Positions 1 through 11,349 are shown, numbered from the stretch's first letter. The stretch: DNA of 64,000 nt from Siphonodentalium dalli (GCA_032622095.1 CP136061.1:130956754-131020753), one strand, 5' to 3'. A program made the numbers and translations. The notes: generated from the letters alone by a model not told the origin.

Positions 1-500
1 TTCAATTCACATATGTAATCAATTGAAATCAATGTTGAAAAAGCTTTCCATTAATATATAGATAAAACAAACTAGACATACAGTACTAAAAGTGTTATGA
101 ACAATTATTTTGTTCCCATAGACTGATACAGAGCTCTAAAGTTTTTAAAACTTTGAAAACCAAAGTTGTCTTCCCATGCAACCAACAATATTCCAATGCT
201 AATGCTATTAAACAATGAAACCAGGTTATGCCTTTAAGATGAAATTTAAATAACCATGCATATAAAATATAATAGTATAAACATTCCACCTATGATATGG
301 GCAGAGATACTTATAGAGTATAAAGTATATCTGATATAGCCAACACATCTCCTAGCAGTTAATTAACTCAATACAAGAGAGAACCAACTTCATGGTATTG
401 TAACTGGATACTATCTCTGTGTGAGAAGACAACTTCATAGCATCCTGAACCTGATTTATTAGATACTATCTAGACAGTGCCACCTGTGTATCTTTGATAT
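1..500. other. AT-rich non-coding sequence
   Basis: No credible exon, RNA gene or repeat structure is seen on either strand. By position it belongs to an intron of the SUV39H-type gene that continues past the left edge (inferred from the gene's direction). I looked here for the chromodomain continuation (a W-K-G-W/Y-P type stretch on the minus strand) and did not find it. Confidence 0.4.
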
Positions 501-2757
501 ATTTTAGCGATGAATAAAATAATCAAAGGGCCATAACTCCAGTAAAAAGTACCGGATCAAACCCATATTCGAACTCGATCTGTATTTTGAGTTGAGAAAC
601 TCACATACAAAATTTGGTTCCTATCAGTTGAAAAATTGTTGATTTATCGAAGCATTCATGAATTCTATGTCAAAGGGCCATAACTCCATTAAAAAATATC
701 GGATCAAACCCATATTCGAACTCGATATGTATTTTGGGCTGAACAACTCACATACCAAATTTGGTTATGGTCAGATAATTTCTTTTTGTGTTATGGCAGC
801 ATGCATAAATTCTAAGTTGAAAAAGGGCCATAACTCCGTAAAAAAAACTTGGATCAAACCCATATTCGAACTCGATCTGTATTTGGTGCTGAGAAATTCA
901 TATACAAAATTTGGTTCCGATCAGATAAAAAATATTTCCGTTATCGCACCATGCGTAAAGTGTCTACAGACAGACGGACGTACGGACTAACGATGAGTGG
1001 TCAATCCGGGCAACGACACTATGTTTACCATACTATGGTACTAGTATGGGTAAACATAAAAATGGCATTGGGCGCTCTTTTGAAGAGTCATGATGGCGAA
1101 CCTCCATACCAAATTTCAATCAGATCTGAATACCCGTGGACGAGATATCTGCGGGGATGGGCAAAATAAAAAGATTTCCAGATAAACAAAGAAGGATAAC
1201 TATAGAATGGAAAAAGCGAATGTCACTTGCCCCTCTATTGAAGGCAGTCATAACATCAACTAAATATCACTGAGATCCGAAGAACTTTAGCTGAGGTAAA
1301 CTGCATGGATTGACAAAAAACCACGTGAACATCATTTGCCACTCTATTGAAAACAGTCATGATGGCGAACCTCAATACCAAATTAAATTTAGATAAAATA
1401 ATCAATAATCAAGCGATTGTCATTTGCCCCTCTATTGAAAGCAGTCATAACATCCAACTAAATATCACTGAGATCCGAAGAAATTTAGCTGAGGTAAACT
1501 GCATGGATTGACAAACGAGAGGCCGATCACGATCGACAGATGTTTAACCCATACCTTGGCGATAGTGATCAGCTATTTTCAGTTCTGACACGAAAATCCA
1601 TAAGCCATAACTCTGTTTAAAATATAAAAAAATGGATCAAACCCAAATTCGAAATCTATCTGTATTTTGGGCTGAGAAATTCACATACAAAATTTACATA
1701 CATCTCAATAAAATGAGATATATCAGATGAAAGGTATTTCTGCTAAGTATAAGGAATGTTGAGAATTAAGGTTCATTTTAACCACAAAAATCCATACACG
1801 TAAAGGGATATAATAGGAGAATGATTACATGAAAAATATACAAAAGCATAAAATTGATGACAAGGGTTAACAATTTTAACTCAATAAAATTAGGTACAGG
1901 TATGTCACTGGAACACTGCATTGATATCCTAAACCAGAGAGCTGTATGGAAATACAATAAACAACAGATGGTTCTCTGTCCAATTACACCTTCCACTGTG
2001 CCCTGACAATATGATGGCTAAAAATAACTCTAATTTCCAATAATACAAGTTAATCTATTCTCTCTCTCAGTGCTAACTGATATCACAGGGGTTAGCTGCT
2101 ATGGTTCTACACGATAAGCATAAAAATATCGAATCTGTTCAATCCTTAGTTAAAAAGGGCCATAACTCTGGTATAAAAAACAGGATCTAACCCATATTCA
2201 AACTTGATCTGTATTTTGAGTTGAGAAACTCAAATTTGGTTCCTATCAGACGAAAACTGGTTGAGCTATCGAAGCATGGATGAATTCTATATCAAAGGGC
2301 CATAACTGATCTGATCAAACCCATATTCGAACTCGAATTGTATTTTAGATAGAGAAACTCACATACCAAATTTGGTTCTCATAAGATAATATTTTTTTTA
2401 GTTATCGTAGCATCCATGAATTCTAAGTCGAAAGAGGGCCATAACTCCGTAAAAAAAAACTCGGATCAAACCCATATTCGAACTCGATCTGTATTTTGGG
2501 CTCTGAAACTCGCATACCAAATTTGGTTCCGATCAGATAAAAATTGTTTGAGTTATGACAGCATGCGTGAATTCGAAGTCGAAAAAGGGCCATAACTCCG
2601 TAAAAAAAACTCGGATCAAACCCATATTCGAACTCGATCTGTATTTCGGTCTGAGAAACTCATACAAAATTTAGTTCCGATCGGATGCGTAAAGTGTCTA
2701 CGGACAGACAGACAGACACACGACGAATGGTTAATCCGGACGTTGACATTATGTTTA
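500..2757. repeat. 'gggccataactcc' tandem/dispersed repeat cluster (family F)
   Basis: Units of about 140-155 bp recur with starts near 529, 674 and 828, and again near 2157, 2297, 2437 and 2587. Each begins 'gggccataactcc', followed by 'ggatcaaacccatattcgaa', an 'actcgatctgtattt' segment and 'accaaatttggttcc'. Groups end in a GAC-rich tract (968-990 and 2700-2725, 'gacagacggacg'-like). Between them, 1220-1320 and 1418-1512 are near-identical copies of another segment ('cccctctattgaa...gcagtcataacatc'). Translations look peptide-like but units differ by indels and carry no start or stop logic, so I treat this as non-coding repeat DNA. Confidence 0.8.
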
Positions 2758-3718
2758 GGCCAAAAAAAAAAACATCTGTGTTTCCGGTTACCCGACCGAC
2801 CTGCCGAAATTGGGCCGACCTGGACTTTTTTTTTCAAATTTCAACCCAAATCAAAAAATTTCAACCCAAAAAAAAAAAAAAAAAAAAAATTTTTTTAATT
2901 TTTAATTTTTTTTTAATGCATGTCATTGGCATGTAAACACATCAAAATCGTTAAATATATACTATATACTATGTTTACATTAAGCAGCAATAATTTTAGA
3001 TGGAATTTTCAAAAACAATTTACTTCTATTAAAATACATGTCCATTTATGGTTGCAGATGAATCCCAATCTCACCAATAAATCTGCAGTCTTTAAAACCT
3101 GCCTGTGGTAATCTTGTTTGTTCAACTCCCATGTCTTATGGGAAGAAGTCTTATCTGCTAGAGAGCAATATACATGTAGAAGACTTTCTATATCAGAATT
3201 TAAAGTTCCTCTCCCCAGTCAATCAAGGATTCATAGTGTTCAGGCATAGTTACTAGTATGTATACAGACAGTATAAAGATGACTGCATGTCAAATACAAC
3301 TGAAATATAAAGTCCCACACCACACTGAAAATGGTACCACAGGCCACACCTTGACAATTAATTTCACATAAGGATGGATGAATACCAGCATCGCATTTGA
3401 CCGATGACTGAGACGAACCGCTCTATATGGAATGTCTCAACCATAGGTCGGATGCAATGTTGACATTTCATCAATGCTTACACGGACAATCAAATGCAAT
3501 GTTGAGTGCCTGGGAGCCAATTACCTGTTAAAATTTATAAAGCTTGTCATCTTATTGAAGTGAATTCAATCTTTGAATACAAATAAGTGGAAAATGTTGA
3601 TAATTAAAGGTCCGTATTAAAAATAAAATAAAAAGTACAAAAAAAATTAAATCCCTACCTACCTACCTGGAATTTTTTGGCTCCGTAATAGGAAACAAAT
3701 AATATTTTTTTTTTGGCC
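2758..3718. mobile_element. Harbinger-like MITE (family G, copy 1)
   Basis: The element has inverted ends: left GGCCAAAA...GTGTTTCCGG, right (read inward on the minus strand) GGCCAAAA...GTTTCC. It is flanked by TTA at 2755-2757 and TTA at 3719-3721. A GGCC terminus with a 3-bp TTA target duplication fits the PIF/Harbinger superfamily. At 1021-1040 the family F sequence reads 'atgtttaccatac' with no insertion and acts as an empty site. The element is 961 bp with no transposase frame, so it is non-autonomous. It includes long A and T runs (2870-2920). Confidence 0.7.
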
Positions 3719-3890
3719 TTACCATACTATGGTATGGGTAAACATAAAAACCACATGAACATCATTTGCCACTCTATTGAAAACAGTCATGATGGCGAAC
3801 CTCAATACCAAATTAAATTCAGATAAAATAATCAATTTCTGAGATAAATTCCAGAATGGACAGACAGACGGACACAATCAATCCAGTATA
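3719..3890. repeat. Family F repeat resumed after MITE insertion
   Basis: This continues the sequence broken at 2757: 'ccatactatgg...gggtaaacata', then a segment (about 3750-3840) nearly identical to 1322-1400, ending in a GAC-rich tract at 3855-3872. It shows that the family G element landed inside an older family F copy. Confidence 0.65.
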
Positions 3891-3936
3891 TCACTGTATA
3901 AAACTTTGATCGATGTCAGTTATCCTTTGAACATAC

Positions 3937-4013
3937 CTCCTTGTAATGATCCAAAATTCTTTCGACTTCAAAGTCCTCATTGTCACTCCATTTGATATCT
4001 CCTCTGTCAACCA
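3937..4013 (-). CDS. SUV39H: SUV39H-type exon 2 (chromodomain start)
   Basis: 77 bp between AG (4015-4014 on the minus strand) and GTATGT (from 3936). It enters in phase 1 (T from exon 1 plus TG gives Leu) and leaves in phase 0. It encodes VDRGDIKWSDNEDFEVERI then LDHYKE. The acidic lead and 'FEVE-I-D' are the chromodomain N-terminal beta strand that clamps the H3 tail. The exon is too short to appear as a long open frame and was found from splice logic. Confidence 0.75.
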
Positions 4014-7000
4014 CTGAAACAGGAGAAATCAATTTTTTTATCTCATGTTTATATTTCCCTCCCAAAGCCTACCTACAACCGGCAATTTTCATTTTGTATC
4101 TTTGTTTTAATTATGTTTTTCGCAAAAGCACTGAGGTTAGGTTTTGTTTTGCAAAATATAGTCTTGTAACTAATAGTACTATACCAACTGGTGCATAAGT
4201 GGTTTAGGCCAAACAAAAAAAGACCTGTGTTTCCGGTGACCCGCACTCCCCTATTCAGGGGCCCCGCCCGTTTTCATTTTATTGATTTTGCAAAATTTGT
4301 ACGCACCGCGATTTTATTTCTGTGTAAACAGATTAATTTCTGAGTAAACCGGACACACAGCGTGTACTGTTAAACCGGAATATTTATACCACACATCAAT
4401 TATGTCACCGCCATTAAAAGTTTTTTTTATAAGTAGTTACAATAAAACTATTCAAATCCGATTAATTCTATGTTTCAAATTACTAATTTTCATTGTAATC
4501 AATGTTTAAGAAGGGAAGAATAATAATTATTCTATAGTATATGACTGATATAGATCGAGCAGATGTGTTTCTAGGAAATTAATAGTCACATGGTCATATT
4601 GACTTTAAATATGAGTTCATGTTAAATCAAATCAATTTCCTGTTCTAAAGTTATTTAATTGTATTCATTGACTTGACTGATTAACTGGAAAGCTAATAGT
4701 GTATGTTTTATCAAATGAAGCATTTTGTAAAAGTGTTGGTCAAGGTCACGATCAGAAAAAAAAACTAAAAATGAAAATGTTTTTTCCGCAGAAAAATCTG
4801 CGAGATTATCATTTTCTAAATCAGCAATGTTGTGGATAATTTATGATTTATACTACCGTTCTCATGGTAATTTTGTGCTTTAATCAAGAAATAAAATCAT
4901 GTGTATAATATTCACACGTTGTCATCATTTATTACATTAAAATTAGTGCTGAAACGATTAGCAATTTTAAGGAGTCGACTAGTCGCCAGAGGTAATCGAC
5001 TACTAGTCGACTAGTCGGACCCCTTCCAAAATTTACCGTTTTATGCCCATATATGTACATAATTTGCCGTTTGTTATTATAGTTTTGAGTAACCAACTTT
5101 GCATTTTCAAAAGCAAAGCAAGACGTGATTTAACACTATTTTCGGTGATTATTTGGCTTAATATCACTGAAGGTTAACTTAATACATGTAGGTTATTAAT
5201 TTGTCCCAGGTATATGATGTATTATGATAATCAAATTACCACCCAGTTGATGTATGTATCTAAACGGTGGTGACAAACACCTCCGATCAAGGAAGCGCCA
5301 CAGATTATGGAGCGCGTGCAACAACCGGTACCGATGCATTATTCTATATGTTTTTTGTAAAAATGTTCTCACTCAGATCAATTGCATCACGCCGAAATAG
5401 ACACGGTCGCGAAAGGCGCATATTCTTTGAAGTTGATTATCAAAGACGGCTGTATTTGATAATCAACTTAAAAAAATAAGCCACCGCGCCGACAGATACA
5501 TTGAGTTGAGGTCACCAGGTTTCGCGCTCGTGTGTGACTACCGAGTACTGAAAGCAGCAATCATCGCATCAAAGGGACAACAATAAAGGCTTTAACAAGT
5601 TAATTGTGATTGTGTATTTCGATAGCCTAACTGTTTAAATTGTATGGTAATTCGGCAAAGGCAGTTACGGCACCGCTTTCGCGATGGCATAATGGTGGTG
5701 GGTGTGTCCCGACTAATCGACTAGCAGATTTCGGGATCGATTAATTTAATAATCGTGTCGACTTCGACTAGTCAATTAATCGTTTCAACACTAATTAAAA
5801 TTCTGCTTGAAAATGGTTGAATCATCAGATCAGAGTTACCTATTGTCAATCTAAATATTTGTAAAGATCGAAATTGTGGAGACAGTTCAATATTTCTGCA
5901 GTTTGATAAAACATATAAAATTAATCCAAAAAAATCCCTACCTACCGGTACCCTAATTTTTTCGCTCCATTGGCGGAAACATTCAATCTTTTATTTTGGC
6001 CTAACTAAACACTCAATGACGTTTTTTGACATGTATAAAATATCCTTGAAGTACCAGTGCAAGGGGAAATCATAACATGTGACAAAAAACTGGTTACGTT
6101 ACCCATATTAAGTTTAGTAGAACAAAGGTTATGCATGCGCAGAGTGTAGTTCCACTTGACCTGATTGTGGAAAGTTCGGATACTCAAAGGGGATTCAAGT
6201 GGGTGCAATTACATGATACGGCCACATGTTATGATAGACGTCACCACAAGTTTTAACTCTTTTGCATAAATAGATGATGTAGGAATGGCCATTTTTCAAG
6301 TACTCTCAGGTGCCTAATAATCGTGATGTGTGTGGGGATTTAGGCTGAAATTAATAATAGTAATGGCAATTTCACTCTGTCTCAATTCCAAATAATAGTG
6401 ATCGTTGGGAATTTTCTCCAAAATTAATAATCGTGCTGACACTATTATTTGGCACCTGAGAGTAGGTGGTGGTGGGTACCTTGGGACAGGAAAGGATACA
6501 CCGTATCTCAGCGGAACGATGGGAGATAACTCTACCTAGAGTTTGATTGCGAATATGCATTAAGGAATGTGCAATAGGTAACTAAATAGATAATTTCCTG
6601 CTTGTGTGCAATTATGTCAACCGAAGGATCGACACCACTTCACAAAATGTGAATATATGGAAAAAAATTAGGATTTATGTACAACTCCGACAAGGTAGAG
6701 ATTATCTGACCTTGCGCATTAAGAAAAATTTACTTAATTGGCATATGTGAAATGTGGTTTATAGGTAATAGCATTTTTTTTTCAAACGAAAAATCGACTT
6801 CTCCGATTTTATAGCGATAAATCACAGTGGGTGGTCTTCAGCCAATCAGATGATTGTAACTGATAGAGCTGGGACGGTTATGCGGAAAAATATATAAATA
6901 TATCAAAAATGAACTTGGGTCGGGGGGTTTTGAAGACGGTCGGTTGGTTACGGGAAACACGCATTCATTTTGTTTTGGCCTAAGAAACAAAATGGCGATA

Positions 7001-8587
7001 TGGATGGTGAGTTGGTGACGAGTCACTAATGGTTATTGCTGCAGAGTTGAAGCCGAGTATGTTATTTATAGGAAACAGGTGACATATGCCTGCTATTTTG
7101 TGTTTTGTGCTTGTTTTTTTTTTTGGGATACGCTTGTCTGGCCATTTCGTAATTCTTTCATAACTTGAGTTCCTTATATTACTATTAGTATAGGTGAAGG
7201 GGTCACTCTCATCAAAAAAAGTGCTGAAAGGTACACAGGGTTTGGAAAATGTGCTGAAGGGTACACAGGGTTTGTGACGTGGCACTAACACTGTTTCTAA
7301 AACTGTATTTCTGAAGGGGTCACTCTCACCAAAAAAGTGCTGAAGGGTACACAGGTTTTTCAAAATGTGCTCATGGGTACACAGGTCTTGAAATGTCGTT
7401 CTAAACTTAGACTAAAGCAGTAAAGGACGTTCACTTTTCGCATTTGCCATGATTTCTATTAGAGAATAATTGTTTACGTTCCAATGAATATTAAAATGTA
7501 CTGAAAACAAACTGCATGCTAATGGGCGCCAGACTTTCATAATCGATGATAATGGTAATGATAACACAATTTAAGTAACGCTACTAACGCCAGTAACGGT
7601 GTTCATGTCGGTCACAAACCTTCTTCAGCACATTTTCAAACCCTGTGTTAGTGTGTACCCGTCAGCACTTTTTTTGGTGAGAGTGACCCCTTCAGCATTA
7701 GTATACCGATTTATAAATTTGATTAAAACCTTGTTTGGGACTTTATGTCCAGAAACTGGTTTTACTTTTAAAAGTCACTCCCTGGAGGAGCGGATAGTTG
7801 TGGAGGAGCGGATAGCTCAGTTGGTTTGTGGGCCGACCTCTGAGCTACACCTTCGACACGGTCGAGGGTTCAAATCCGACAAAATATCGGTCGGACTTTG
7901 TGTCGCCATCTGCATTCCCAGTACCACGGGCAACACAAATCAATCATCGATGCCACAATCAGTGATCTGAGAAAGATTCCAGAAGCCAAAGAGTCTCAGA
8001 CAAAATTTGAAAAAAAATGCGTACTGGACTAACTTCGTACCTCTGCTCCTCTCGTAATGTCATGACCAGGGATGACACTACACTTGGCACACCGTCGGAT
8101 CGGGAGCCGACGCTAATGGCTGTCCCGTGTGCAACAATGTGCGCACGTTAAAGATCCCTACCGTGGCGAAGAAGTCACGGGTTCGGCAAAAAACTTCCTG
8201 GAAAAATTATGGATCTACTCGATCCCGTCCTGTAAAAGCCAGCCTTGGTCACTAGGACGTAACAACTACAGATACAGAATGATAGTGATACATGTGACTC
8301 AACTCCCAGATTTTTGCAAAATTCGAAAAAAGGTGTGAAGATGCAACATGAAAGCGAGATTAAAATTTATCTCCTTTTGCTTTAATGTGCAGGCCTGAGG
8401 TAACATTGCACTTACATTTGGTTATAAGTTTCTGAGCAACAGCAGGTCCAATTGTCCTCAATGTAAGATAAACTAAGTACTGATTCGTCTCCTCTGAAAA
8501 TTTAAGATTCTCGTTTTGACACACACGTTGCAAGTCAATTATTCCCGACAAACAAGGTATCTGGACATCTCTGATTTCGACTTCCAT
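3937..8587 (-). CDS. SUV39H: SUV39H-type histone H3-K9 methyltransferase, 5' part (exons 1-2)
   Basis: Family role: SUV39H enzymes trimethylate histone H3 lysine 9 in the nucleus, seeding HP1-bound heterochromatin. Seen here: exon 1 (8587-8416, 57 codons plus 1 base, ATG at 8587) ends at a consensus GTAAGT donor. Exon 2 (4013-3937) has AG and GTATGT splice sites and completes the split codon. The joined N-terminus (83 residues) begins MEVEIRDVQIPCLSG; its C-L...L-Q-x-x-C-x-x-E-x-L pattern resembles the N-terminal segment of vertebrate SUV39H2. It ends NEDFEVERILDHYKE, the typical first strand of a chromodomain. The aromatic-cage remainder, pre-SET, SET and post-SET regions must lie left of position 1. 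The 4.4-kb intron is full of transposons. No eIF2-gamma fusion like that of insect Su(var)3-9 is visible. Another chromodomain protein is the main alternative, but the N-terminal match and the HSPA14 neighbour favour SUV39H. H1 versus H2 paralogy is not resolvable here. Confidence 0.75.
4014..4206. other. SUV39H intron 1, 3' part
   Basis: Unremarkable intron sequence between exon 2's acceptor and the family G element. No repeat or gene recognised. Confidence 0.4.
4207..6001. mobile_element. Harbinger-like MITE (family G, copy 2), split by a hAT MITE
   Basis: Left end GGCCAAAC...GTGTTTCCGGTGACCC matches copy 1's left end. The right end (5935-6001, 'ccctacctaccg...tttcgctcc...ggaaaca...ttttggcc') matches copy 1's right end. 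Subtracting the nested 850-bp hAT element and one 8-bp target duplication leaves about 937 bp, close to copy 1's 961 bp. Flanks are TTA on the left and TAA on the right, so the target duplication is imperfect. No transposase frame. Confidence 0.65.
4944..5793. mobile_element. Non-autonomous hAT element, nested
   Basis: The element has terminal inverted repeats TAGTGCTGAAACGATTA on the left and TAATCGTTTCAACACTA on the right. It is flanked by a perfect 8-bp duplication ATTAAAAT (4936-4943 and 5794-5801). An 8-bp duplication plus this TIR is diagnostic of hAT elements. Subterminal regions are rich in the palindrome 'gtcgactagtcg' (4975-5020, 5708-5775), possible transposase sites. The 850-bp interior has one 70-codon frame (5267-5479, plus) that I do not recognise. 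The intact duplication implies a fairly recent insertion. Confidence 0.85.
6303..6462. mobile_element. Tc1/mariner-like MITE (family H, copy 1)
   Basis: 160 bp bounded by inverted repeats CTCTCAGGTGCC...GGCACCTGAGAG and flanked on both sides by TA. TA duplication with short TIRs fits the Tc1/mariner group. A related copy in the opposite sense is at 25003-25180. Confidence 0.7.
6463..7190. other. Intron sequence with a truncated family G end
   Basis: 6930-6980 holds the left end of a family G element in inverted orientation ('gttacgggaaacac...ttttggcc'). The partner end was not found, so it is a truncated copy. No other recognisable feature. Confidence 0.45.
7191..7705. repeat. Degenerate direct and inverted repeats ('gaaggggtcactctca')
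   Basis: 'gaaggggtcactctca..aaaaaagtgctgaa(a/g)ggtacacagg' occurs at 7196-7272 and again at 7313-7358. An inverted version (7612-7698, 'cttcagcacattttcaaaccctg...ggtgagagtgaccccttcag') follows. The whole could be a foldback element with about 80-bp arms. Confidence 0.55.
7790..8290 (+). mobile_element. tRNA-derived SINE
   Basis: The head is a tRNA-like pol III promoter: A box tagctcagttgg (7813-7824) and B box ggttcaaatcc (7867-7877), both matching consensus. The start of the head is duplicated ('ggaggagcggatag' at about 7786 and 7802). A body of about 400 bp follows, including 'gtgcgcacgttaaagatccct' at about 8140. The acceptor arms do not close into a functional tRNA, so it is a SINE rather than a tRNA gene. 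I cannot name the SINE superfamily with certainty. Confidence 0.7.
8416..8587 (-). CDS. SUV39H: SUV39H-type exon 1 with start codon
   Basis: ATG at 8587-8585. 57 codons plus one base, then the donor AAAT|GTAAGT with the first intron base at 8415. The open frame runs only 18 codons past the donor (stop near 8360), as expected for an exon. The encoded Q-I-P-C-L ... D-L-Q-R-V-C-Q-N-E-N-L resembles the SUV39H2 N-terminus. The start codon is preceded on the minus strand by AGAAA, without a strong Kozak purine-G pattern. Confidence 0.75.
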
Positions 8588-8599
8588 TTTCTTTCGAAA

Positions 8600-8800
8600 G
8601 ATTAAATAAGTTTGCTATAAACTTATTCTTCTGTATTGCATGTTATTAGCGATCACTTTGCGTATGTTTTCTAAATCTAGAAACTTTTCACAAGGAACAA
8701 AAACAGGCGCGAAGTTACATTTCTTCCATTTTGCCGCCTCGTGAGATTTCATTGGCTGGATTTTCCAAGGTCGTACTTCCGGAAATATTTCTGGTCGGTG
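8600..8800 (-). promoter_or_regulatory. Putative SUV39H promoter elements
   Basis: On the minus strand, about 120-170 bases upstream of the ATG, are a CCAAT box (complement of attgg, 8751-8755), GGCGGCAAAATGG (8726-8738, partly YY1-like) and TTCGCGCC (8706-8713, E2F-like). No TATA box is obvious. Their clustering upstream of exon 1 fits a TATA-less housekeeping promoter. This is motif-level evidence only. Confidence 0.35.
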
Positions 8801-9465
8801 TCAATGACACCCACTAAAACGCTACGGAATGCGAAGCAGTCGATCTAAACAATCAAGTGGCTCATAGGACAGTGGTGTATGGGGATGGCGTTTTTATTGT
8901 TCTTCTAATTGTTACCTATTCTGTGATATCAATATATATGATATCTCAAAATCGAATATATAATATTGTAAATATTTATTGACACCGGTATCACATATTC
9001 GATTTTATGATATCACTATCAGGGTTAATTAGGCTACCCAGCGTTGCCCAGGCTAAAGCACAGCGGCCTGTAACGCGCTCCTTTTGCGCTGATCATATAC
9101 GATGCTTCTATATACACGCCTGCTTCACGTTAATGGTAGTACCGTATAATAAGACCCCTGTGGAATTGACCTTTGTTACACTAAGATTTTGAGGACACCT
9201 GGTTATCATATATTCATGAAGATACAGATGTTTTAAAGACATGTCCTGGTGCCCTCTGTTCTTGGTGCTATACTCAGGGGGGGGGGGGTAATAAAAAAAA
9301 TATGCAGAAAGGTATGCAGGCCAGGTGTGTGGGTGGTCAGAGAGGCAAAACACTTTTTTTACGACCTCATGCAATCATTTTTCCAAAGACCTTTTGTGCC
9401 CCCTTTTGACATTTGTAACAGTTTAAAACATATTATAACTTCAAAAACACCATACCTGTTACTGA
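8800..9465. other. Intergenic, GATATC-rich block and poly-G tract
   Basis: 8925-9020 carries several 'gatatc' palindromes and shares 'ttcttctaatt.ttacc' with the larger block at 18890-19380. 9278-9288 is a G run followed by an A run. No gene seen. Confidence 0.45.
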
Positions 9466-9600
9466 AATCTCATATGTATGGGAGGCCAAATTCACATTTA
9501 ATAATGAATTGCGCTTAAGCGCAATTCAATGTGCTTAAGTGCAATCAATTGCACTAAGCATAAATACCACATATTGTGCTTAAGCACAAATAGGGCAAAA
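9466..9600. repeat. Palindromic 'gcgcttaagcgc' repeat
   Basis: Contains the perfect 20-bp palindrome AATTGCGCTTAAGCGCAATT (about 9507-9526) and further TTAAGC(A/G)CAA variants to 9588. The flank ('catatgtatgggaggccaaa', 'ttcacatttaataatgaatt') recurs inverted at 15645-15695, next to the site where TTAA MITE A2 inserted. It therefore serves as an empty-site relative. Confidence 0.6.
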
Positions 9601-10020
9601 ACTAATGGCATAACCTGGTGTATCACCTAGCAACACAATTAAGAGGAGCATTGGGTTAATTTTAACCTGTTTTAATTAGCCTGATTATACTCAACAGTCA
9701 ACTGTGAGTATGTGTTTAACAATGATAATCCCTAATTACATATTATCAGCATCCCTATATCCAAAAATTGATGTCGCCTTCCCAGAACTCTTGTAATTTT
9801 TTATATAGTGTTTTTTAATGTATTTTTGCAGATTTGGGCCATTACTATGGTCATATACTATAGCATGCATGTGGTGTCACTGCATGGGGGCTTGCTTACC
9901 TCATATGGTTTACTTATTGACTTAAATCAGGGTCAAAAACCCTATTTTCATATTATCAGCATCCCTGTCCCAAAAATTATATCGCGAGTAACCCCAACTA
10001 ATATATACAGAAGATATTAA
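9600..10020. other. Intergenic sequence
   Basis: AT-rich, no credible exon. 'cagcatccctatatccaaaaattgatgtcgc' and 'cagcatccctgtcccaaaaattatatcgcg' (about 9748 and 9958) are weak direct repeats about 210 bp apart. Confidence 0.4.
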
Positions 10021-10666
10021 AGGTACTCAATCCGATAAAACTCCTCTCAATTACTATTTCAATGGCTTCGGGGGTCAAAAATATTTGATTCGAGTCGAGG
10101 AAGTCACCCATCAAAGCTCAGATTTGTTAGATATCGATTTTAGAAATATATTATTTTTCATTATCGGGAATACTTTCTGGCCCAGAACTCAGTCAAAATT
10201 GCGTTATTATTACCACTTAATTTTAGAGTTATCCATCCTTGTCTGTTTGAATATTGTTTTGGTGTACACATCTCGAGCAGGATACGGATTTTTTTTTTTT
10301 TTTATATATTTTTATTCAGACAAAATCATTTATACAGTACACATTATGGATACATTATCACAATAATCTTGTTAGATTAAATTAATTAAAGCATCATTGT
10401 CTCATATTGTCTGGGGGGGGGGGGGTTTCTTTGGGGGGAGGGGAGGGGAGTGGGCTGGCTTGAACTTGAAATTATCAAGAAATGTGTTGTTTCTTTGAAT
10501 GTATGTAATATATGTTAACCATATGTATGTAATTTTCTATCAAATACTTAGTAAGATAAAGAAAAACAACGTTCTAATTTGTTTGCAGGCAGATTGGATA
10601 TGTATTTCGTTGGAGTAGTTCCATTTTAAGCCTTGTTATTATTATAACTGTTGGCTGAATAATAGA

Positions 10667-11332
10667 TTATTCAATTAAATATGTTAAGTATGACCATCTT
10701 TCTGTGAATTGTTTATATCGGCCTTGGTTATAATAACATATACGTTCAGCAAGGTAGTATGCCTTTAGTTCTCTTTGCAAGCATAGATAATTTGGTATGT
10801 GTTCATTTAATTTTGACCTATATATATGGTATCTGGTAAATAGAAGTAAAAATTGTATCCACGGTTCAAGGTTTTTCTCTGGTGTGTTGCTAAACATAGC
10901 TATTATAATATTTAGTTTAATTCTTTGGCTTGTTAGATTGTATACCCATATCTCTACAGTCCGCCAAAAAATTTTTATGATATGACATTCCCAGAAGATA
11001 TGAAGTATTGTTTCGATTTTGTTTTTACAGAATGTACATGTATCTTCATCTTGGATGCCTATTATTTTCAAAAAATTATTTGTACATAGTATATGTGTGT
11101 TAATTCGATATTGAAACCATTTAAGTTTTGTATCTGTAACATTGTAAAAGGGACATTTAAAAACTTCTTTCCACCATTCCATGCTATATGTTTTGTTTAG
11201 TTTATCCTCCCATTTAGCTATTTGTTTGCTTTGATTTTCATATGGGATCATTATCTTATATACATTTTTTTTGCTAGTTGTATTTAGAATATTTTTTAAT
11301 TGGAATGGAATAAATGGATAATCCACAGTCAT
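10667..11332 (-). pseudogene. LINE ORF2 C-terminal domain
   Basis: 221 codons forming the end of ORF2. They contain C-T-F-C-K-N-K-I-E-T-I-L-H-I-F-W-E-C, the CCHC-like knuckle at the C-terminus of L1-type ORF2 proteins. It is out of frame with the upstream RT frame; the shift lies near the T runs at 11347-11371. It is therefore part of a dead element. Confidence 0.8.
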
Positions 11333-11349
11333 TTTGTTATCACATTTCT

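Noticed and set aside
658-1169. Two overlapping plus-strand proteins with repeated K-G-H-N-S
   Set aside because: They are tandem family F repeats with indels between units; the same repeats occur without open frames elsewhere.
7806-7880. A functional tRNA gene
   Set aside because: A and B boxes are good, but the acceptor and anticodon stems do not fold convincingly and a SINE body follows.
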